Below are positions 26,101 through 38,274 of a stretch of DNA of 64,000 nt, piece after piece (within the stretch, counting starts at the first letter, position 1; every line of letters begins with the position of its first letter). Under the pieces are notes generated by a model, which made no database searches, had not been told where the DNA came from, and saw nothing but the letters and a program-made list of their open reading frames with translations. Origin of the DNA: Aphidius gifuensis (lineage: Eukaryota; Arthropoda; Insecta; Hymenoptera; Braconidae); the NCBI RefSeq assembly GCF_014905175.1, contig NC_057790.1, positions 3,534,001 through 3,598,000 on the forward strand. Reading direction: 5' to 3'. Both the position numbers and the translations under genes were made by a program.

Positions 26101-29100
26101 ATGATAGGACAGTTATGCATAGTCTTCCATTATAGAAATTTTTTTTTTTATGGCGCCCCTTTGTACGCGCATGCCACAGCAACACACTGTATTTAAGGGC
26201 TGATTGTACGCTTGTTTCATCACTGTATCGCCATCAACTGATCCTGAAACACATCGCGTTAATATAACATTCAAAAAAAGTTGTTGAAAAATAAATAATA
26301 AATTAACAATCAAATTTAATTATATTTTATAAAAGCAATTTTATAAAGTAGAAAAAAAATAATTTTTAAAATTTTTAAAAATTTCAATTTTCATTTTAAA
26401 TATTTCAACGGGATTCATTACTTACAGGTCAGTAAAAAAATTTTAAAAAATTTATTCAAGTTTTTTACAATAGTGGATATAGTGATTTTTTAATTTTTAT
26501 GTATTTTGAAATTTTTAAAAATTTTTTTATAATAATTTTCGTGAAAATTTGAAATAATGTATTTTTTTATAAATTTATTAAAAAATTTAGAAATAATTTA
26601 GTTGTTTAATTTTTAAATAATTGAGATTTTTTTTTTAATTTATAATTGAGAATTAGATGAAGATTGTTATAATAATTATTTTTTTTAGTTGTTTTTTAAG
26701 TAGTTTTATTATGAATTTGTAAGTGTTAAAAAAAATGAAACAAAAAGCGTTGAATGTTTCGAGATTAATAGCTTCAGACGTTGGCAACAAGTTGCACTTA
26801 TCACTGACAATATAAAGTTACAGTTTGTATATATAGATAACTTTGTTCATCTACTTGATGTTTCATGTATAATATTCCCCAATCAGTTGAACTCTAGAGA
26901 CAATTTAATTACCAATTAGTTCCTACACTTTTATCAATATCAATATTGATGCAATTATTTTTCTGAAAAAAAAATTATTATTATTAATTAATCCATTCAA
27001 AGGAAAAATAACAAATGAAATTCAAAAAATTAATTAACAAATAATCAATAGTATATACTGAAAAATTAAAAAAAAATAATTAACGATAAAATTTTTGAAT
27101 TTTTTTATTTAATACTCGTATTTTTTCTTGGAAAAAAATTTTTTTTAAATGTTCAATTTATTGTTTAGTAAATAAATAAATTTACAAGATTTTTATTTTT
27201 TAGTTTTCATATAAAATTGAGAATTAAAAGATTAAAAATATTTTTTATTTTTTCATGTCATTTGTATATGAAATATCATTAAATAAGTATTTACTCAAAA
27301 AAATATTCCGTATTGTGTTTTTGTAAAAATAATATTTATAATCTTACAAAAAAAAAAAAAAAATACTTGTCATGTTTTATATTTTCTTTTAGCCAATGAA
27401 AAAATAAATAAATGAAACCAAAACCACAACCCCAAAATCGATATTACAAAATGCAAAAATAAAATAAAAAAAAGAAAAACTTCATGAAAATAAAATTTAA
27501 ACTTCAAATTGAATCTATTAAAATTTATCGATAAAGTTTTAAACATTATTATAAAGCAATGTAACTTTATAGATTAGTTAAAAAAAAAATAAATCACAAT
27601 CAGAATTCATTGATTTTTTAGTATATAATTCACGTATTCTCATTACAACTTTTCAAGATCAAAAAGAAATTATTATAACATGAAAATTGCGCGGTTGAAT
27701 TAATGGCTTTTTAATCTTTCAACATGATAAAAATTATAACATACTTTGAGGGTTAAAATAATCTAAATTTAAAACAAAAAAAAAATACTTTTCAAGTAGA
27801 AGAATATTGATGAAATGATGGAGTGATAATTTTTTTATTTTATAAGATCTTTATCCCTCAACTTTTCGAGTAATAAATTTTTTTTTCAAAATAAATAAAG
27901 CTATAAATGATGTGAATCTTCTTTGAAACAGACAGATAACATTTAAATTCAACTTGGAAAATAATAATTACTTTTTTTCATTTATTTGCTCGTGACAAAT
28001 GTGGTGACTTGTAAATGATATTTATTATTCTACTCATGTCTAAATGAAAAATAACATTCAACTTGTAAAAGTCAAGAATGAAAAAGTCTTTCCCATGTGT
28101 AGGATTATTTTTTAATTGTTCAATCAAACAATAATATTAAAAATAATTTAAAAAAACTACTTGTGGTGTTTTTAAAAATTAACCACTTAAACTTTCATGA
28201 AGAAAATTATAAAAAAAAATTTTTAAAAAACTAAAATAAATCTAGAAAAACCAATTCAAGTTTGATTTATCAGTTCATCTTTTTCGATGACGTATCACAA
28301 TGTTTCTTTAGTTGTCTATACATTTAAATCTCTTGGGTATTTTACTCCAAGGAATACACAGTAATAATCTTTAAAATAAAAAAACTTTTATTCCCATTGG
28401 ATTATTATTATTAACAATTAAAATATTTACAGTAACACTTTTTTATAAATATAAATTTATTTGCAATTTCGAATTTTCAAAAATACAAAATATTTATTAT
28501 ATGTACACATTGTTTTTCTATTTTTTTTTTGTATTAAATCAGTTACCGGATTTTCCAATTTTTACATGAACAATAAATACATTTTGTTTTAAAAATTGTA
28601 TCAATACTTTTATTCGAAAAAAAAAAATACCAGAAATATTGGAAAATAGAAAAATTGAATGTCAATTGTAAAATCCCTGTACAATGGCAATTTTTCATAT
28701 TTAAAAAAAAAAAAAACACATCAAATGAACGTAGTTTTTTTCATTCTTTTCATGTCTTTTTTTTTTTTTTATCCAAAGTCAATTCTCGTTCGCTGATTTA
28801 TTTAATTTAACTAGTTGAAATATGAAATTTATTATTCTCAATTATACTTTTGTTAGAACAAAGATAAAAAGAGATGAAAAATGGAATATAAATTGCAAGA
28901 TGAAAGAAATTGTATGTACATAGGTAAGAAAAAAAATAAAATCCATTTTGTTGAAAATTACAAATGATATATATATCTGTTCATGCTCAAGGATATGGCA
29001 AAAGACACTTGAAATTTTCTGGGTTATCGATGTGTTTACCGTTACGGAAGAAAAATTCTATTTCAAGGTGTATCATTTTATTCATATATATATATTTGAA

Positions 29101-32100
29101 AATGTTTTTATGTATTTTACACTTGTCTATTTCATTTTTTTTTTTTCATGTGATGATAATATTAAAATAAAAGAGGTGAAAATATTGTGGGCATTTTGTA
29201 TAGTAAAGTAAATTGTCGCTGAATTTTGTAAATAAATATATTTTCTCATTTCCTTGAAAGAAAATACTCCAATTTTTATAAAAAGAATATTTTATTTATT
29301 TTAAAATCTAAAATTAAATTTAAATTTTTTTTCAATTTAAACAATTAATTTAAATGGAGAACAATGAGAAATAAAAAAAGTAAAAATAAAATAATAATTA
29401 GTTTGAATTTTAGTGATTGGAGTAAAATTTAATTTTTTTATATAAATTAAATTAATAAAAACAAACAAATTGGAATATTACGTTATGTAAAATACTTGTT
29501 TTATAATAAAACCATTTAAATGCATGCACTTTCATTAGCTTCCCACAAATTAATCGAATTAAAAAAAAAAATAAAAAAACAATTTACATTTAAAAATAAT
29601 AAATAGATCAAAGAAAAAAAAAACAAGAACAAAATTTAATGATTAATTTTCAAATAATAATATAAATTATATATAATTTCAAAACTGCATTTGACATGAA
29701 AAATTTAGTTAATATTTTCTTTAATTATGTAGCTTTCAAATATATAATTAAATTAATTTGCATGAATTATAAATTCACCTTGAAAAACAGATGTTTTATA
29801 ATTTATTTTCTTATTTTTCTATATATTTATTCAAATATTTTTTTAATTAATTTCAAAAGAAAAATAAAAAATTTATATGCAAAATAAATAATAATAAAAA
29901 TATATTTAAATAAAAATTAAAATTTGATGATAAGTTTTTGAATATACAAAACCACCTACATTTTTTTGTTGAAAAATAAAAAAAAAAAATAAAAATAAGG
30001 GCGGCAACAGGTTGCCCATCGTTTTCAGCATGGCAAATTTGTGAATTATTTTCACCCTCAATCTTCAAGCAATATATTACATTGCAAATGTGAATACTAA
30101 TGTCACCACTTTGAAGTCAATATTAAAATACACTTTTCAACTTTAATGTTTATTAAAATAAACATTAAATTTATCTTAAAATATTTATACATTTTATACA
30201 CTATATACTGTCAAAAAAATAATAAATAAATAAATATAAATTGTTAGAATATTGCCGAACTTGAAATTCAATTTAAATGCTTAAAAGAATCTCAAGATTT
30301 TTTGATATTGCATTCCAATATTTGCCTACAGCACGACAGTGCACATGACCATGATACATTTAAATATTTAAAAAATATTTCTTTAAAAAAGAAAAAAAAA
30401 AAATAAAAAAACAATTTAACAATTTAAAAAATATCAAGCCAATACTTTATTGACATCAACAACTGTCATCAGATTTTTCTTTATTTATTTTTATACAGTG
30501 GGTGTATTTTATTTGATTCAAACAAGTATTGAATTTCAATCAGTTTAACAATTTATTTTCAATTTGTGAGTTTGAATATTACGATTACTTACACTTTATT
30601 CAGCATGTGGTATAATAAATAATTTTACTATTATTATTTTCGTTAAATTAAATTCACTAGTTCTCTGTTTGACAAGTAAAATATCAATTGAAATTAGAAA
30701 AAATTTACAAGTATTTATTTGAATGAATAATCTATTCATGTAAATTTTCATTCAATTAATATTTATCATTTGTAAATTAATTAAATTGATTATTGTCTAT
30801 TTTTGTTGTCAAGTTCAATTCTCAATGAAGATCAAATAAATACGGATATCCGGTCTTTGAATTTTCTTAATTAAATATAATACGGTCAAATAATACAAAA
30901 TTTAATTATCAAAATATCTATTTATATTTCAATTAATCTCACTCACTGATAGTTGATATTGGGGTCAAAATAAACTAATAATAAACAAATAATAACTTAC
31001 CTGATTTGAAGGTAAAAAAAAAGTTTTTTTATATTATCTTGTATTATATTTCTAGAGAAGCAAATAATGTTGGAATATTTCAAGTTTAATGATAATATAT
31101 CTCAAAAAAGTCCTGAGCAATAAAACAAAAGATACAAAGAAAATAAAAGTTTGGGTATTCGTGCTCACGTCTCATCATATTACAAAAAAAAACGAGAAAA
31201 AAAAATGATAATAAAACAATAGCAAATAATAAATGTGACAAGTTTTGTCATGAGCTAAAAGTTGCTAAAATAAAATTAATAAAAAAAAAACAAACAAGTT
31301 TATAATATTGATAGATTTATAATTAAAAAAAAAATGAAAATATTTTAAAGGCTATAATGTATAATAATTTTTTAATTACAAAAATGAACTTTACAAATGT
31401 CAATGATAAAAATAAAGTAATTTTATTTTTGTAATATTTATTAATACTACCGTTAAATTATAAATATATATTTTCAAATTTATTTATAGATTATTTTGAT
31501 AGTACAGTGTAGCCAGGTGTTTGAAACGACTTGATAATAATTATACGTGGACATGTGATGATAATATTATAAATAAGAATATATAGCTCATCATTTTCTT
31601 GTTATTGTTGAACAAAAATTTAGCCGTTTATTTATTTTTTTATTTGTGATTTTCATGAACACTAAGAAGTAACGATCAATGATGAAATACTTAACTCGAT
31701 AAGTGCTCTATTAAATGACACATCTAAAAGTAAATTATTATTTTATTATTTTTTTTTTTTTATCGTATATGTAATATTTTAAATTTCATATTATTACATT
31801 TTCATTATTAATAGTCAGTTTGGCATTGAATTGTTACATCGTTATCAGTTATCGTTATTAATTAAACATTTTTTTCTTTTTTTTTTTTCTTTCGTTATCA
31901 CTGCTGTGAATAATGCATTGCATATATTATATTAAATAAAATTTACACCAACATTTATGAGTATCTAAATTTAAAAAATATATGATAAAATCAATTTTTA
32001 ATAATAATATTATTAATTAACGTTAAACAAATAATTGCATTGTGTTAATTAAAATAAATATTTATATTTATTTATTTTACATTTAAATTTAATCTATAAA

Positions 32101-32385
32101 AATAAATTGAAATAAAATTCAATACATTTTGCAATATAATAAATTTAAAAAAAAAAGAAAATCCATTTAAATGGTGTTAATATCATTATCGATATTTTTT
32201 TAATTTAAATTGATTTTACCACCTGTGAAAAGTTGAAATTAAATTTTAAAAACCAAGTAAAAATTATGAATAGAAAGATCTAATATTAAAAATGTAATTT
32301 GTCAGTTGAAAAGTTTTTTAAAATATAGATTATCTTTTTATCAAACGAAAATGAAAAAAAAATATATTTATTTAATTTATTTAAT
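20145..32385. other. Gene-poor AT-rich desert
   Basis: Twelve kilobases dominated by A/T homopolymers with no recognisable protein-coding gene. GC-richer islands occur at about 21780-21870, 23050-23110, 24840-25060, 26110-26260 and 29990-30070. Two of them carry short minus-strand open stretches: 26250-26120 follows a good acceptor and stays open for about 40 codons, and 30068-29990 is open for about 25. They may be isolated exons of a gene with very long introns, non-coding RNA exons, or conserved regulatory elements of the myosuppressin or ACSS3 locus. No tRNA, rRNA or transposon ends were seen. Confidence 0.5.
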
Positions 32386-32400
32386 CCTTATATAAAAAGG
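32386..32400 (+). promoter_or_regulatory. Possible TATA box of the myosuppressin gene
   Basis: A TATATAAAAAGG element (32389-32400) sits about 1 kb upstream of the myosuppressin start codon. It is followed by a GC-richer, T/C-rich stretch (32400-32500) that looks like a 5' UTR exon. The coding exon is preceded directly by a splice acceptor (AG at 33379-33380 just before AAATG or AG within TTACAG), so a separate untranslated first exon is expected upstream. Insect neuropeptide genes often have strong TATA promoters. The assignment is inference from position. Confidence 0.3.
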
Positions 32401-32513
32401 ACAAACATCATCGGTCTTTCGGACATTTGATTGGTCATCGTCTTTCTCTCACTTACTCTCATATGAATTTCTTTCTGTTTGAGCGCTTGATAGACCGCGC
32501 AATACATAAAATG

Positions 32514-32671
32514 TTTATTGTTCATTATTGTTTTAAACAAATGCATCAGTAGAAATCCACAAAAAAATATATTTTACTTCTTCAAAATGTTCTTTATTTA
32601 ATGGATAGTAAAATATATTTTTTTGTGGGTTTCTACTGATGCATTTGTTTAAAACAATAATAAACAATAAA
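32514..32671. repeat. Near-perfect inverted repeat, ~65-bp arms, 28-bp loop
   Basis: The left arm (32514-32578) and right arm (32607-32671) are reverse complements with only about two mismatches, one of which would be a G-U pair in RNA. The unpaired centre is 32579-32606. A transcript from either strand would fold into one long hairpin. No coding potential lies within it. It could be a foldback element or MITE, a young microRNA or hairpin-siRNA source, or a cruciform. It is AT-rich like its surroundings, but a chance match of this length is not credible. Confidence 0.9.
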
Positions 32672-33380
32672 AAATTTTAGAAACTACGGATACATGGATA
32701 CAATGCACTCGTAATATATAAAAGATATCACATTGAAAAAGAATCAATTAAACGAAAATATGAAAAAAAAAAAAAAGTATATCGTAATTTAGTTTATCAA
32801 ATAAAATTCGTACATAAATGATGATAATAATAATATAAATGTAAATGAAAAGAAATAAAAAGAGAACAAGGACATGTTTAGGCAAGTTAAATTTATATAT
32901 GATAGCGTGGCAAGTGGTCATGGATTGCCTTCATGTCTTCTCCAACCCCTAAAAAAAATTTAATTTATTTTTTTTTTTTTATTTCTTCATTTTGTAGATG
33001 GTGTTGATGGTAGAATATTGCTACTACTAAATCGTTTATATATACCATCAGGTCAACCACACCCCCCATGAATTTTTCAAATTAAATAAGCTATGTGTAT
33101 TATATATTTTTAGATACATTTATTGTCATTTTCAACAGCCCACAATATTATTATATCAAATGTCAATGATGTTATTATTTAATTTAACAATTAATTATTT
33201 TTAATTGATAAAATAATTGTTATTTAAATTGTTAATTAAATATCATCTTTACAAATTAATTATTCAATTAATTTATTTAAATTATTATCAAAAAAACATG
33301 GTCTGCATGTAAATGAAATTTGTTTTAATTAAAATTAATCATTTTTAAATTAATTAGGTTTATTTGGTGTTTTTACAGAA

Positions 33381-33918
33381 ATGAAGTGCAACGTGAGTTT
33401 GATAATGAGTGTTGTAATTTTTACTGTGTTGACAATTCAACCAATAAAAATATTTGGAATGCCGCCGGCTCAATGTAATCCAAATTTACTTGATGAAGTA
33501 CCACCACGGATTAGAAAAGTTTGCGTTGCATTGTCAACAATATATGAACTTGGCTCAGCTATGGAAAATTATATCGATGACAAAGGTAATAAATATATTT
33601 GACTAACTTTAAGAATAGATTTAAAGTTTCGTGATAAATATTATATTGTAATTTTATTGAGCAAGTTTTGATGAAGAGATAATTTGATTTTCAAAGTAAC
33701 TATCATCTAAAATGGTTATACTGATTTTATTTTTGTTAATTTATTTACTTTGTTGATACATTAAAATTCAATTTAATTAATTTTATAAAGCACAGTTTTT
33801 GGAATTAAATAAAGTTTTTGTAGTTCCAGTTCTTCATGAAAATATTCCACTTCCTGACAGTGGCGTTAAACGTCAAGATGCCGAACACGTGTTTCTTCGT
33901 TTTGGAAGACGACGTTAA
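33381..33918 (+). CDS. Ms: Myosuppressin neuropeptide precursor
   Basis: Myosuppressins are secreted FLRFamide peptides that inhibit visceral muscle and heart and act through G-protein-coupled receptors. Two coding exons, 33381-33585 and 33791-33918, give a 110-residue precursor; the split codon reads GCA. An N-terminal signal peptide is obvious (hydrophobic core about residues 6-26, ending near KIFGMPP). The middle part RKVCVALS-x-IYELG matches insect myosuppressin precursors. At the C-terminus a KR dibasic site releases QDAEHVFLRF, followed by the amidation Gly and RRR. The usual hymenopteran peptide is [15 protein letters not shown], so positions 3 and 4 differ here. An untranslated first exon is expected upstream, because the ATG lies two or three bases after an acceptor. 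Confidence 0.95.
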
Positions 33919-35216
33919 GAAATTTTAAAAAAATATATATATTTATCAAGGATTCACTTAGATTTTAGCTGAAACGTCAAGAAGAATGAATAACAACATT
34001 TAATTAATAACGACATTATGACATACACTTAAAAATTATTAATTAAAAAAAATAATTTTATTTATTTATTTATTATAACATTTAAAAATAATAAATTATT
34101 TTATTTATAAACTACTCAAACAAATGAAATATAATTTATGAATATTTTTCATTTTTATCGTTATATTTTTTTAATTATTTTATCATTGTTACATTATAAT
34201 TAATAATAATTTACTAATAAAACAATTTTAAAATTTTTAAAACAAAAAAAAAAATGATTATTGAGACGCTACAGTTGTTACCTAAATTAAGTAAATAAAT
34301 GTACCAACAAAAAAAAAAAAAAATACTTGACGTTTAATAAAGCCAAAAATTCAAACTCATTAAATTTTATTTTTTATTTTTGTGGTAATTTGATGAAATT
34401 GAAAAAACATAAATGTTAATTAATTAAATGTATTTATTTAGTGGCCACGGGAAAAGTATAACGCTTTTTTTTTTTAATTTTTTTTCTCAATATATCATTA
34501 AAGTATACAATTATTATTAAAATTGTATGCTTAAATTAAAAAAAAAAAAAAAAATATTAAATAACTATTTGATGAATGAATTTAAAAAAAAGAAAATATA
34601 TCAAAAATTAATTAAAAAAAAAAAAAATATTCACGAGGCCACAGACTGATTTACTCTTTTCAATGTAATCACATTTTTTGCTTAAATGTTGTAAATGGTT
34701 TATTAATAAAAAAAAAGTTTTAAATTAAAAAATAACAAAAACCAAAAAAAAAAAAAAACCAAAGCACTGTATTTAAAACACATTAACTTGTCGAAAAAAT
34801 AATAACAAAAAGCAAAAAGTACTTGATTCTATTCGAAAAATAGTTACCAAATAAAAAGAAAAATATATTCTGATTTTATGAATATCGTGGAATTTTACAG
34901 GCACTTTTAAAAGCACCATAAAATGAATTAAATATTTATTGTATTATAATTATATATGTATATAAATTAAGTATCAAAAAAAAAAAAAAAAAAAAAAAGT
35001 TTCAATGTTTATTATTCATTTTATTTATCTCCTTTTGACTCATATTTTTTTTTTCGTACAATTTTTCTTTCATGAAAAAAATAGTAAATAAAATTTATTT
35101 TATTCAAAGAGCACATTTTTCGTTTGAGTAAATTGAACTAGCTATCTGACATAATCATAAGGTATATCAAAAAGTTAAAAAAATAAAATAATAAAAAATT
35201 TTCTCTAGAGTACAAT
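33919..35216. other. Myosuppressin 3' UTR and intergenic AT-rich DNA
   Basis: Several AATAAA-like hexamers follow the stop codon (for example near 34091 and 34220). The rest is A/T homopolymer sequence up to the retroelement insertion at 35217. No coding potential is visible. Confidence 0.5.
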
Positions 35217-35220
35217 ATGT

Positions 35221-36309
35221 TGTAACGTGACATTACCTTCTCACTCAATTTTAAAATCTTGCTCGGGACGCGGATCAACTAATGTTACGGACAAATAGGG
35301 GGGACGGAAAATTTTATTCTACGACGCTAAAATTTACCTAAAAACGTCACTAAAACTAACCAAATAACCAAATAGCCAAATAACCAAATACCAAATACCA
35401 AATACCAAATACCAAATACCAAATACCAAATACCAAATACCAAATAGCCAAATAATCACAGAAATCACAAAAATCACAGAAATCACTAAAATCCATTAAT
35501 CCAATGAGTCCAATGATGCTGATCCGTTCCTGAAAATATAATTCTAAAATTAAGTTGAGGGGTTTGCCTGGGTCGCTCAGTATGCTGGTTTGTGGAGAGA
35601 GGGACGGGTAAAGAATATTAAAATTACGTCACTGAAATAATAAAACAATGGGAAAATAAATCACTCAACAAAACGATAATTAATGTACTCAAAATTAACC
35701 AAGTTTATTTAATAATTAAATACGAGAATTTATCTAATATCTAAATACAAATACATAAAAAGATTGACCAAGTACGCTTACTAACAAAGGGGAGAAAAAA
35801 AGAACTACAATATACTGACAATGACCAAGATAAAAGGGAATCTTAGGATGGATGACTCCTGCTCCTAGACCTTGAAGGGATGGCTCCGCTTCCTAAGACT
35901 ATGTATGGATGACTCAATTCCAAGGCAAGAGGTTGTCCGAGGTTCTGGGATGGCTCACCAGAGAACCTGACTCACTGCGGCTGTAGGCAAGGGAAAGTGT
36001 GTTGTTGTGCTGTGCCACAGCTTAAATAGCTGTGATTCTACCCTTCCAATTTTATTCCCAGTATGACTGATATGCACCAATCTCAATGAAGTTAATTAAA
36101 TTGACCAGTCAAAATCATAGTAGCACACGGTGGAATGGTAGTACTAGAGGGATATTATTAGTGTACAAACCGGTTATTCCCTCTTTACTCACAAAAATAA
36201 AAATAATAAAGCGTCACTGGTCAACCGTCCAATAATAATAATAAAGAAAAATATTCAAGAAAAATAAAATATAATTATAATTTAAGGTAGACGAGCGAGT
36301 CTCGTCACA
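35221..36309 (-). repeat. 3' LTR (element orientation)
   Basis: 1089 bp, nearly the same sequence as 41360-42478. It starts TGTAACGTGAC and ends CTCGTCACA on the plus strand. It contains nine tandem copies of the heptamer CCAAATA (35384-35446) and several GGATGACTC/GGATGGCTC motifs around 35850-35960. Relative to the other LTR it has many one- to few-base length differences, often inside runs of G or C. Confidence 0.95.
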
Positions 36310-36345
36310 GCATCCTCCTAATTTTTCTCCCTTCTTTTCGGGCCC
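36310..36345 (-). other. Polypurine tract
   Basis: Read on the minus strand this stretch is rich in A and G (GAAAAGAAGGGAGAAAAA, then GGAGGATGC) and abuts the 3' LTR, the place where retroelements prime plus-strand DNA synthesis. Position supports the call; the exact limits are not certain. Confidence 0.5.
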
Positions 36346-37352
36346 TCTGCGGACCTATCAGCTTCTGGCTTCTGTTGTTGTACCGTTGCACCTGGTTTTA
36401 TGACAACAAAAGATAAAATGCCTAAGTAATCCGAGCAATCATTAAAATGATAGCCAGGATGTTGCCCAATTAAAGTTATAAATGGAGTCAATAGTCGGTG
36501 GGTTAACTTGGGGAATAAAACGTCTATGGCGTTGTCAATCACTAACCTCATAAGAGAAACCGTATCCTTCATTATCTGGACAGGATGGTCTCAATCACTA
36601 GATAACTTAGGACATCTTGAAAAGGTGAGGGAGCAGGTGAACGGGTTAGGGGCAGGCGAAACCGGGACATAACGACTATTCTGGAAGGTGGTAACGATTG
36701 ATTGGGCAAAGTGTAATCTTTTTCTTGTCGAATCGCCTCTAATTCCACCTCGTACAGGGTTGGGAATGACGGGCTGAAATTCGGGCTGGAAGGTGGGCAA
36801 CAAGTTGATAGTGTAGTGTGTACACGCCCGATTCTGACCAGGGGATCCGTTCTTTGAATAGACCACGTACATGAAATAAAAAATTTCAACTAATTGTTTG
36901 GGCCCGTACGCTTTGTCGATTTCTTCACGCAATGCGCGTTGATAATCCGGGTCGAAAAACTGGCACGAAGAGCAGCCGCGGCTAACCATGAATCGAACTT
37001 GGTTTCGTGGTCATATACCAGGTTAACGCTGGGCCTTTCATACAGAAAGACATGGTTAGCAACAGCGATCACCGCCCCTGTGCACAACCTTGCCTGTTCC
37101 ACCCGGTACAGGAATTCTTCCACGTCTCCAGGGTTACCTGAATAAGACAACTTCCAGCTTCCCGATCCTTAACAAATTAGGCATGCTGCGATTGTGGGTG
37201 TTGGTCTCTAAGATGTGAAGGTCCTCAGCTGGAGGTATAATTACGCGTCTAGGTGCCGGATAACGGGGTTCATTATGCACGGGTGGGTTGAGGTTTGATC
37301 CTCCCTGAGGTGGATTGGCACGAGCGTGAGGCAGGCTCATGGTTTGGGGCAT
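36318..37352 (-). pseudogene. Broken gag of the LTR element
   Basis: Minus-strand open stretches overlap in different frames: 37352-37134, 37150-36890, 36989-36591, 36889-36572 and 36572-36318. The fragments share features of retroelement Gag capsid: a segment with GNPGDVEEFLYRVEQA, a Trp-containing helix WLAAAALRASF, and PDYQRALREEIDKAYGP. The frame changes break the gene; some sit near short homopolymers and could be assembly errors. A further open stretch, 38249-37926, and one at 37706-37482 may be its N-terminal part but show no clear homology. No zinc knuckle and no pol follow. Confidence 0.65.
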
Positions 37353-38274
37353 CGTCGTCTAACCTGCATACCGAGTACGCAATATATTGTTAAATCGCTC
37401 GGTTACGCATAAGCGGCAATCACTACGATAACCACGGCCGGCGTGAAGCTCGTGATCGTTTGTAAAATAGGAAGAAATGGGTCAATTTCTGTGGTGGCTG
37501 TACCAGACCCAATTTGTACTCCGCGAAAAGCAGGGCTTTGGTAACTGGTTCCGAGGGTGGTTTGTAGAAGTCTTTTGGCTGGGCGTGACTAAGGAGGACG
37601 ACTCTTGTTGATAACTGGGACTGCGTCTGAGGATGGTAGGAATTACGGTCTTCACCAGATGGTCTGGATGTAGCTCCGAGATCCTCTGGTGAAGGACCTG
37701 ATACAAAATGTTAACAGGGGGTTCCCGGTTATTTTCTTATGACCGTGTTTCTCTTTAAGAGGGAAGTCTCCTCCACTAGTTGAACCACCGGTCTCTTCAA
37801 CTTCAAGATCAACTGACTGGCCTTGGGTCCGCCTCTACGCTTGGGTATAGTGCCTGATGGTCCAGGGGTGATGTCTCCTCGTCACCCAATAGCAACGGTA
37901 AGGATCGTACGCGGCGAATGTGGGATCAGGGCAATTTAGTTGACTCAAAAGAAAATGGAAAGACCGACTGCGAAATAAAATATAATCCAGAAAAATCCTT
38001 TAAATACTGCACTGCACATACAATATTCCTAGACTTAGTAATCTTAATACGAGCAGGTACGCAAGCGTGATCAGCTACTGAATGTTCTGAAGCCTTGGAA
38101 CGGCTTATATGGTGAATAGGGCAATTTCGAAGGTGGGGAAATTCTGGCCAAAGATAACAGCCTACTTCATACTCTGGGAAAAAGAGGGAAATCTGTGGAA
38201 GTGGATGACTCCCACCTTCCAATAAATTTTTCGATGATCCATGGTGCAAATTAGTCGTAAAATTAAATGGAAAT

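Noticed and set aside
28948..29211. Plus-strand 87-codon frame in the desert
   Set aside because: Phe/Ile/Tyr-rich as expected from A/T sequence, two overlapping frames equally open, no splice or homology support.
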